A stretch of 18,297 nt of DNA from Caryophanales bacterium. GTDB taxonomy: Bacteria > Bacillota_I > Bacilli_A > RFN20 > CAG-826. The notes beneath the pieces are model-generated. The model was given only the letters and a program-made list of their open reading frames with translations, made no database searches and was not told the DNA's origin. A program made the position numbers and the translations under genes. Location: positions 1 through 18,297 of the forward strand of contig JAQYPI010000007.1 in NCBI GenBank assembly GCA_028726925.1. The letters run 5' to 3'. Below are positions 1 through 4,852 of this stretch, one piece after another. Each line of letters starts with the position of its first letter. The stretch's first letter is position 1.

Positions 1-307
1 AGGAGAGGGGGATACTCCAATCGATGTCGAGGAAGGGGAACTGCCTGGACAACTGCATCATGGAGTCGTTCTTCGGGACGATGAAGAACGAGATGTTCTA
101 CGGACATGAATCGGAATTCGAAAGCTTCGATTCGTTCAGGCATGCGGTCGACGAGTACATCGCCTGGTACAACGGGACGAGGATCAGATACCAGAAAGGC
201 ATGAAAAAATGGATGACCCCCTTGGCTTGTTTCGAGGCAAGCTTCGGTGGACATCCATGCGGAGCGTCGTTATGATGGTTTCAATTCGGTCCAGCAAATT
301 GGGTACA
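1..307 (+). mobile_element. Right end of an IS3-family insertion sequence (truncated by window edge)
   Basis: The segment holds the C-terminal end of an IS3-type DDE transposase followed by a short non-coding tail. The tail ends in GGGTACA at 301-307; read on the minus strand this end begins TGTACCC, which fits IS3-family terminal inverted repeats (TG...CA ends). The right terminal inverted repeat is probably about 285-307. The left end and orfA are outside the window, so completeness and target-site duplication cannot be judged. The element ends about 110 bp before mraZ and points the same way. Family assignment is firm from the protein; the exact boundary is inferred. Confidence 0.75.
3..275 (+). 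CDS. IS3-family transposase (orfB / rve integrase domain), 3' part only
   Basis: The reading frame is open from the left edge, so the internal ATG at 24 is not a real start: the codons before it read ERGILQS and join directly to MSRKGNCLDN. This matches the conserved end of IS3/IS150-type transposases, where an S-x-SRKGNCLDN stretch is followed by the third catalytic acidic residue, here the E of MESFFGTMKNE. A typical C-terminal segment follows (YIAWYNGTRIR, then a motif ending in TPLACFEA, like the usual 'NxxRxHxxLGyxSPxxy' tail). The enzyme would carry out DDE-type strand transfer of the element with orfA. The first two catalytic Asp residues lie outside the window, so activity cannot be assessed. 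Confidence 0.9.
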   Translation, partial: ERGILQSMSRKGNCLDNCIMESFFGTMKNEMFYGHESEFESFDSFRHAVDEYIAWYNGTRIRYQKGMKKWMTPLACFEASFGGHPCGASL

Positions 308-337
308 CATCATCTTGGCGCCCCTTTTCTTTCGTTT

Positions 338-395
338 AAAAAAGTCGAAAAAACCATTTTTTGATATTGCACGATTTCTTCTCGGATATTATCAT
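338..395 (+). promoter_or_regulatory. Candidate mraZ operon promoter with upstream phased A/T tracts
   Basis: A six-A run at 338-343, another at 348-353 and a six-T run at 357-362 are spaced about 10 and 9 bp apart, which favours a bent, UP-element-like region. Downstream, TTGCAC (367-372) and TATCAT (390-395) are separated by 17 bp and form the best -35/-10 pair. TTGATA at 361-366 is a better -35 hexamer but has no good -10 at a matching distance. With TATCAT as -10, transcription would start near 402, giving a leader of about 15 nt before the mraZ GTG. Confidence 0.5.
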
Positions 396-404
396 TTAGT
401 CGCG

Positions 405-424
405 AGGTGGGAAAAAGTGGTAAA
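405..424 (+). promoter_or_regulatory. Putative MraZ box: two 10-bp direct repeats over the mraZ RBS and start
   Basis: AGGTGGGAAA (405-414) is followed directly by AAGTGGTAAA (415-424), so GTGG recurs with exactly 10-bp spacing. Known MraZ operators are GTGGG-type repeats separated by 5 bp in enterobacteria and AAAGTG(T/G)N3 repeats in Mollicutes; both have this period and core. The first repeat doubles as the Shine-Dalgarno sequence and the second contains the GTG start codon (417-419). Binding here would act downstream of the predicted transcription start. Autoregulation is inferred, not shown. Confidence 0.6.
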
Positions 425-857
425 AACATTGTTCGGAAAGTTCAACCGCTCTCTGGACGAGAAAGGCCGCTTGCTTATTCCCTCAAAACTCCTTTCTTCG
501 GAAGACAAGGTTCTTTATGTCCTTAGAGGATTTGACGGATGCCTATCGGTTTATCGAGAAGAGGCTTTCGAAAGATTCCTGGAAGGGCTTCAAGCCATGG
601 ATTACCGAAACGAGGAACAAAGGGCATATGTTCGCCTTGCAGCGAGTTCGATCAACGAAATGAAGATCGATTCTCATGGACGAATTCTTCTTGGCAAGCA
701 AACGCTGGAAGAATACGCAATCGGCCAAGACGTCACGATCATCGGGGCTCTAGATCACTTCGAAATCTGGGATTCGACGGCCTTCGCCAGCTACCTCATT
801 CGCCACGGCGGCGCGTTTGATCGCTTGGGCATACCTTCGAAAGGAAACCGTTCATGA
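417..857 (+). CDS. mraZ: Transcriptional regulator MraZ
   Basis: MraZ is a DNA-binding protein of the AbrB/SpoVT fold that controls its own division-cluster operon and forms ring-shaped oligomers. The 146-residue protein contains both signature DxxxR motifs, DEKGR (residues 14-18) and DSHGR (85-89), one in each of its two tandem MraZ domains. The frame is open upstream to an ATG at 315, but the conserved family start (LFGKFNRSLDEKGR) begins immediately after a GTG at 417. An AGGTGG Shine-Dalgarno lies 6 nt before that codon. The GTG start also gives the usual family length of about 145 residues, while the longer version would add 34 unconserved residues spanning the promoter. The stop overlaps the rsmH start (ATGA, 854-857), implying translational coupling. 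Confidence 0.93.
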   Translation: MVKTLFGKFNRSLDEKGRLLIPSKLLSSEDKVLYVLRGFDGCLSVYREEAFERFLEGLQAMDYRNEEQRAYVRLAASSINEMKIDSHGRILLGKQTLEEYAIGQDVTIIGALDHFEIWDSTAFASYLIRHGGAFDRLGIPSKGNRS

Positions 858-1789
858 CTTACGAACATGTTCCTGTACTCCTCTGGGAGGCAATCGAGGG
901 ATTGTCAATCCGACCGGACGGCATCTATGTGGACTTGACGCTGGGAAGGGGAGGGCATTCTTCGGAAATCCTCAAACGAATCCCGGACGGCAAGCTCTAT
1001 TGCTTCGATCAAGATCAAGAGGCAATCCGTTGCTCGGGAAGCCGTTTAAGAACAATCGGCGAAAACTTCGAGATGATTGCCTCGAACTTCGAATTCGTGG
1101 CAGAGGAATTGGCCAAACGCGGCGTCCGAAAAGTCGACGGGATTCTCGCTGATCTCGGCGTATCGAGCCCTCAGTTGGACGATCCAACGAGAGGATTCTC
1201 TTACAAAGAAGAGGAACCGCTTGATATGCGAATGAATCGAGAAAGCCCCCTCACAGCATCGAAGGTTTGCAACGAATATTCTTTCGAGGAATTGGTTCGA
1301 ATCCTTCGAGAATACGGAGAGGAAAAGGATGCCTACCGAATCGCCAAAGCGATTTGCAGTCGGCGTGCCGAATCGCCTCTTCGGACAACGCTCGATCTCG
1401 TCTCATGCGTCAAGGATGCGAAAAACTGGAAAGACCTTTCGAAAAAAGGCCATCCAGCAAAGCAAACCTTCCAGGCGATAAGGATCGAAGTCAACCACGA
1501 GGAAAGATCTTTGGAAAGAATGCTGGAGATCGCGCCTTCCCTTCTTGGGCCAGGCGGACGTCTCGCCATTATCAGCTTCATGTCCATCGATGACAGGCTC
1601 GTTAAAGAACGCTTCAGGGAATTGTCCGAACAAACGGGTTCCCGCCACGGCCCCATAGAGATGCCGGGCGCCATCCGTCAGCCGGAATTTGCCCTAGTCA
1701 ATCGGAAACCGATTGTCCCGTCCAGCGAAGAACTGGAGAACAACCGCCGCGCAGCAAGCGCAAAACTACGAATCCTTGCAAAGAAATAA
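854..1789 (+). CDS. rsmH: 16S rRNA (cytosine-1402-N4)-methyltransferase RsmH (MraW)
   Basis: RsmH methylates N4 of C1402 in the decoding centre of 16S rRNA using S-adenosylmethionine. The 311-residue protein is full length for the family. The N-terminal HVPVLL motif (5-10), SAM-binding GRGGHS (31-36), FDQDQEAI (51-58), DLGVSSPQLD (100-109) and RGFSY (113-117) are all present, followed by the family's helical insertion domain. The C-terminus AASAKLRIL matches the usual RSAKLR ending. The normally conserved SFHSLEDR motif reads SFMSIDDR (241-248), so the His is replaced by Met. It overlaps mraZ by 4 nt and lies in the standard mraZ-rsmH order. Confidence 0.95.
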   Translation: MTYEHVPVLLWEAIEGLSIRPDGIYVDLTLGRGGHSSEILKRIPDGKLYCFDQDQEAIRCSGSRLRTIGENFEMIASNFEFVAEELAKRGVRKVDGILADLGVSSPQLDDPTRGFSYKEEEPLDMRMNRESPLTASKVCNEYSFEELVRILREYGEEKDAYRIAKAICSRRAESPLRTTLDLVSCVKDAKNWKDLSKKGHPAKQTFQAIRIEVNHEERSLERMLEIAPSLLGPGGRLAIISFMSIDDRLVKERFRELSEQTGSRHGPIEMPGAIRQPEFALVNRKPIVPSSEELENNRRAASAKLRILAKK

Positions 1790-1826
1790 GGCCGGAAAAA
1801 ACCACCCGCAAGAAAGGAGGCCAACC

Positions 1827-2054
1827 ATGAAAGACAAGTTGATGAAATACGGACATAAAAAAGCGTATTATCGGTTTCGTTCCTTCGGGAAAGCCTTCGC
1901 TTTCATAGTGGCCTTGGCTGTGGGGTCCGCTCTTCCCATCTTTGTTGTCGCCAACGCTTCGTCGAAACCTGCCACCGCCCAAGAGGCCGTGGAAACGAGT
2001 GACGCCGATCTCGACGTTGTCGAAAGCATCGAAGAGATTAGTTCGTCCCTATAA
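1827..2054 (+). CDS. Small single-pass membrane or secreted protein in the FtsL position
   Basis: I do not recognise this 75-residue protein. The ATG at 1827 is preceded by a strong AAAGGAGG (1813-1820) 6 nt upstream; the longer frame starting at 1713 would overlap rsmH and is rejected. The N-terminus is strongly basic (K2, K4, K7, K11, K12, R16, R18, K22), then comes one hydrophobic segment at about 23-42, then VANA-SS, which could be a signal-peptidase site or the outer edge of an anchor. The remainder is acidic and Ser-rich (DADLDVVESIEE near the end). No lipobox Cys is present. It lies 37 bp after rsmH, where ftsL usually sits, and is followed by a terminator. An FtsL-like role is only a positional guess: no coiled coil is visible and the outer part is very short. 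Confidence 0.7.
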   Translation: MKDKLMKYGHKKAYYRFRSFGKAFAFIVALAVGSALPIFVVANASSKPATAQEAVETSDADLDVVESIEEISSSL

Positions 2055-2073
2055 GCCGTCTTAGCAAGATCTC

Positions 2074-2098
2074 AACCCCCATTAATTGGGGGTTTTTC
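2074..2098 (+). terminator. Intrinsic terminator of the mraZ-rsmH-small protein operon
   Basis: AACCCCC (2074-2080) pairs with GGGGGTT (2088-2094) around a 7-nt loop and runs into TTTTT, with a further run of seven T at 2102-2108. It lies 20 bp after the small membrane-protein gene, so it separates the mraZ operon from ftsA. Confidence 0.85.
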
Positions 2099-2150
2099 GT
2101 ATTTTTTTGGTAGAAAAATGTGTGCCATTTCCTCTTCTTATTTCTACGAC

Positions 2151-2168
2151 CCTATATTAAAATATAGG
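2151..2168. promoter_or_regulatory. Perfect inverted repeat overlapping the likely ftsA -10 region
   Basis: CCTATATT and AATATAGG are perfect 8-bp inverted arms around a central AA, ending two bases before the ftsA ATG at 2171. The repeat contains both -10-like hexamers, TATATT (2153-2158) and TAAAAT (2158-2163). The latter is 7 nt from the ATG, consistent with a leaderless transcript. No convincing -35 is visible (TTCTTA at 2135-2140 is the nearest). The repeat could be an operator or an RNA hairpin at the 5' end. ftsA must have some promoter here because a terminator lies just upstream. Confidence 0.5.
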
Positions 2169-2170
2169 CT

Positions 2171-3403
2171 ATGGGTCAAGTAATTGCTTGTTTTGAAGTT
2201 TCCAGTAACTCCATTCGCGTGCTCCTAGGAACGGTCGAAAACAATGAACCGGTTGTTTTTTGCACGAATGAAATCGCCATCCCGGGAATCATGGAAAACG
2301 GGATGATCAAGGACGAAAGCGCCCTTGTAGCCGCTTTGAGCCAGTTGCACAGAATCGAGGACGAAGCTTCCAGACTATCTATTAACATCACAAATGTTTA
2401 CGTCCTGCTTCCCTCGTTGGGCTTCCAAGCGTTTCGCGGCAAGAAAACCACCAATACCGTCGGCTCGTCCGTGACGAGCATCGATGTATCCAACGTCCTT
2501 TCGCTCTTCCAAAAAGACGCCTTATCGCCTGAAGCTTCTATCATCAACATCATCCCCGAAGAATTCACTCTTGAGGACGGTCAGCGTTTTTTCGAGGCGC
2601 CGATCGATAAAGCCAGCCGAACCCTTACCGTCTCCGCCATCGCCCATGTTCTGCCAAAGAGCATCACCGATTCCTTTTACGGATCTTTCCTCAAGGCAGG
2701 ATTCCGCATCAATCAAACCGCCGTCTCTTCTTATTCGGAAGGTCTTGCCTTGAAGGCGGATTCCTCCATGCCTCAAAGTGCCATCATCGTCAACATGGGA
2801 GGAAAGGTCACGAATTTGACGCTGGTCATGAATGGAATGGCCGTTGCCTGCAAGAGCTGTTATGCAGGCAGCGATTCACTCACGGAAGCCCTCGTTCAGG
2901 ATTTCGCAATCTCAACCGAAACCGCGGAACACCTGAAGATCATGAATGGTTATTCCACCCGAACGAGAGAATTCCAAGCGCCGATTTGGAGAGGTTCTTC
3001 CGATAACGATTGCAGGATTTCTCAAAAGGAACTCAACGCTTCGATTTCTCGATTTGCCGAAAAGTACTTTGCAACAATCGGGAGCGGCCTCCGCGCCATC
3101 GAGCAAATGGTGCCTGACGCCGCCTCGCTTCCTTTGGTGCTCATCGGTGGAGGATCCATGCTGAATGGCATGCTTTCTTTGGCGAAAAGATACTTCCCTG
3201 GCAAACAGGTCATTCGTTATTCCCCGAAAGTCATCGGGGCTCGCTCCCCTCGTTATGTCGGCTTGCTCGGCTTGTTGCTTGCCGCCTCCCGTTCCGAGCA
3301 CACGCTCGCCGAATCGCAGCAGGGCCTTCCCCGCGTTAGCCGCGCCGTTCCCAAGGAGAAGAAGCCTAAGAGAACATCGTCGCCAGAGGATGACAGCCTT
3401 TGA
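2171..3403 (+). CDS. ftsA: Cell division protein FtsA (divergent)
   Basis: FtsA is the actin-family protein that normally tethers FtsZ to the membrane and recruits later divisome proteins. The 410-residue product follows the FtsA outline: N-terminal actin-like strand, SHS2 (1C) region at about 85-160 including IIPEEFTLEDGQ (127-137), second actin core, and IGGGSML (325-331) for adenosine binding. The other nucleotide motifs are degraded. Phosphate-1 reads EVSSNS (9-14) instead of the usual (D/E)IGT, and phosphate-2 reads NMGGKVTN (208-215), with Asn replacing both usual Asp residues. The C-terminus is a basic then acidic hydrophilic tail with no amphipathic membrane helix. It lies 33 bp upstream of ftsZ. 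The identification rests on overall similarity and the ftsZ linkage; nucleotide binding and self-tethering are doubtful. Confidence 0.88.
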   Translation: MGQVIACFEVSSNSIRVLLGTVENNEPVVFCTNEIAIPGIMENGMIKDESALVAALSQLHRIEDEASRLSINITNVYVLLPSLGFQAFRGKKTTNTVGSSVTSIDVSNVLSLFQKDALSPEASIINIIPEEFTLEDGQRFFEAPIDKASRTLTVSAIAHVLPKSITDSFYGSFLKAGFRINQTAVSSYSEGLALKADSSMPQSAIIVNMGGKVTNLTLVMNGMAVACKSCYAGSDSLTEALVQDFAISTETAEHLKIMNGYSTRTREFQAPIWRGSSDNDCRISQKELNASISRFAEKYFATIGSGLRAIEQMVPDAASLPLVLIGGGSMLNGMLSLAKRYFPGKQVIRYSPKVIGARSPRYVGLLGLLLAASRSEHTLAESQQGLPRVSRAVPKEKKPKRTSSPEDDSL

Positions 3404-3436
3404 CGCTTATAGAATCCCATGAAAGGAACAACGCAC

Positions 3437-4576
3437 ATGGATACCATGGACTTAGATAATTACGAACCGGTAATCCGCATTGTCGTAATCGGTTGTGGCG
3501 GTGCCGGGAACAACGCTGTGAACCGCATGATCGATGATCGAATCGACAATGTGGAGTTTTACGTTTTCAACACGGACAAACAAGCTTTGGCCACTTCGAA
3601 GGCTGCCAATCGAATCGTCTTGGGCGAAAAGGTTACCGATGGGTTGGGCGCCGGTGGCGATCCGTCCGTCGGGAAAGCTGCAGCCGAACAGTCCGAAGAC
3701 ACCATTCGTTCCATCGTCCGCGGCGCGAACATGGTTTTCATCGCAGCGGGGATGGGCGGCGGAACCGGCACGGGCGCTTCCCCGGTCGTGGCGAGGATCG
3801 CTAAGGAAGAAGGCGCCCTTACGATTGGGATCGTTACTCGTCCCTTCACCTTCGAAGGCAAGACCAGAATCGCGAACTCCGTCGCTGGATTGAGCGAATT
3901 GAAGGATGCCGTTGATTCGATCATCATCGTTTCGAACGACAAACTGCTGATGGCTTCGGGGAATTTGCCGATTTCCCAGGCTTTCTCGGAGAGCGACCGG
4001 GTTCTCGCCCAATCGGTAAAGACGGTTGTCGAACTCATTTTGCTCCCCGCGGTGATCAACTTGGATTTCGCGGACGTCAAATCCGTTCTCAAAGACTCCG
4101 GCATTGCGCTCATCGGATTCGGGGAAGGGCATGGCGATCACAAAGCGGAAGAAGCGGCCGAGAATGCCATCAACAGCCCTTTGCTTGAAGCTTCCATTTC
4201 CGGCGCGCGTAGCGCAATCTGCGCTGTGACGTGTGGATCCGATGTTTCCCTTTACGAAGCGCAAGAATGCGTTCAGAGGATCATCGAGCAAGCCGGAACC
4301 AATGTCGATATCAAATTCGGCGTGTCCATCAATCCGCAACTCGGCGATGGCATTTTGGCTTCCGTTATTGCAAGCGATTTCACCGAAGAGTACGACTTCA
4401 CGTCCATCCCCACGTTCCAGGCGCCGAGTTCGAGGACCATGGTCGGTCTTGGGGTGGATAATATTCGCGAGGAAAAAATCCGCGAAGCAGAAAGGGAAGA
4501 AGACAACAACCCGAGCGAAGACTCCGCACTTGCCACGTCCATTCTCCCGGATTTCTTGAAAAACGGCCTGGAATAG
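3437..4576 (+). CDS. ftsZ: Cell division protein FtsZ
   Basis: FtsZ is the tubulin-like GTPase that polymerises into the division ring. The 379-residue protein has the glycine-rich IGCGGAGNNAVNRM region (18-31), the tubulin signature GGGTGTG (108-114), the PFTFEGKTR switch region (136-144) and the T7 synergy loop NLDFADV (208-214) that completes the GTPase site. A short charged linker (about 343-364) is followed by the C-terminal partner-binding peptide ILPDFLKNGLE. The start at 3437 is preferred over an in-frame ATG at 3419 because AAAGGA (3422-3427) lies 9 nt upstream of it, while the earlier ATG has no ribosome-binding site. It is probably co-transcribed with ftsA; no terminator is evident before the ileS leader. 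Confidence 0.97.
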   Translation: MDTMDLDNYEPVIRIVVIGCGGAGNNAVNRMIDDRIDNVEFYVFNTDKQALATSKAANRIVLGEKVTDGLGAGGDPSVGKAAAEQSEDTIRSIVRGANMVFIAAGMGGGTGTGASPVVARIAKEEGALTIGIVTRPFTFEGKTRIANSVAGLSELKDAVDSIIIVSNDKLLMASGNLPISQAFSESDRVLAQSVKTVVELILLPAVINLDFADVKSVLKDSGIALIGFGEGHGDHKAEEAAENAINSPLLEASISGARSAICAVTCGSDVSLYEAQECVQRIIEQAGTNVDIKFGVSINPQLGDGILASVIASDFTEEYDFTSIPTFQAPSSRTMVGLGVDNIREEKIREAEREEDNNPSEDSALATSILPDFLKNGLE

Positions 4577-4587
4577 TTCTTTGCGAA

Positions 4588-4616
4588 TTGCCATTTTCCT
4601 TAAAGGAAACTATTAT
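4588..4616 (+). promoter_or_regulatory. Promoter of the ileS T-box leader
   Basis: TTGCCA (4588-4593) and TATTAT (4611-4616) are separated by exactly 17 bp; each matches five of six consensus bases. Transcription would begin near 4623, just before the T-box stem I. The spacer contains TTTCCTT-A-AAGGAAA (4595-4609), a palindrome that may be incidental or a binding site. Confidence 0.75.
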
Positions 4617-4621
4617 TATCC

Positions 4622-4840
4622 CGGCGTGGAAGAAGGCACGATCGACAACGCAATGACAGAGAGCCCTGCTGAAGCTGAGAAAGGGCACGCACCGTCGACC
4701 ATCACTTCGGAGCCCGTTTCCTGAACAATTAGTAGGGAAATCGCCTGCGGGCGTTATCCGCATAGAGAGTCCCGTTTTTTGCGGCGGGGAAACAAGGTGG
4801 TACCGCGCGCCAGAGCGTCCTTGATGGTCTGGCGTTTTTC
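4622..4840 (+). ncRNA. Isoleucine T-box riboswitch (ileS leader) with terminator
   Basis: This leader senses uncharged tRNA-Ile and permits transcription of ileS when charging is low. Stem I has lower pairings GAAG (4629-4632) with CTTC (4705-4708) and TCGAC (4642-4646) with GTCGA (4694-4698), leaving a specifier loop whose 3' side carries ATC (4701-4703), an Ile codon followed by A. A distal stem pairs GCCCT (4663-4667) with AGGGC (4682-4686). Stem III pairs TGCGG (4746-4750) with CCGCA (4758-4762). The T-box proper, AAGGTGGTACCGCG (4794-4807), contains TGGT, complementary to an ACCA tRNA end. AAGG (4794-4797) can pair with CCTT (4819-4822) as antiterminator. The competing terminator is CGCCAGA (4808-4814) with TCTGGCG (4828-4834) followed by TTTTT. 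Confidence 0.95.
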
Positions 4841-4852
4841 ATTGGAGGACCC

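Noticed and set aside
315..416. N-terminal extension of MraZ from the ATG at 315
   Set aside because: It would run through the promoter; the GTG at 417 has a Shine-Dalgarno and matches the family start.
3419..3436. Upstream ATG for ftsZ
   Set aside because: No ribosome-binding site; AAAGGA is correctly spaced only for 3437.
3452..4594. 380-codon open frame antisense to ftsZ
   Set aside because: It mirrors the codon bias of ftsZ, has no recognisable domain, and ftsZ is certain on the other strand.
4595..4609. TTTCCTT-A-AAGGAAA palindrome as an ftsZ terminator
   Set aside because: Not followed by a T run, and it sits exactly between a good -35 and -10, so it is treated as promoter spacer.
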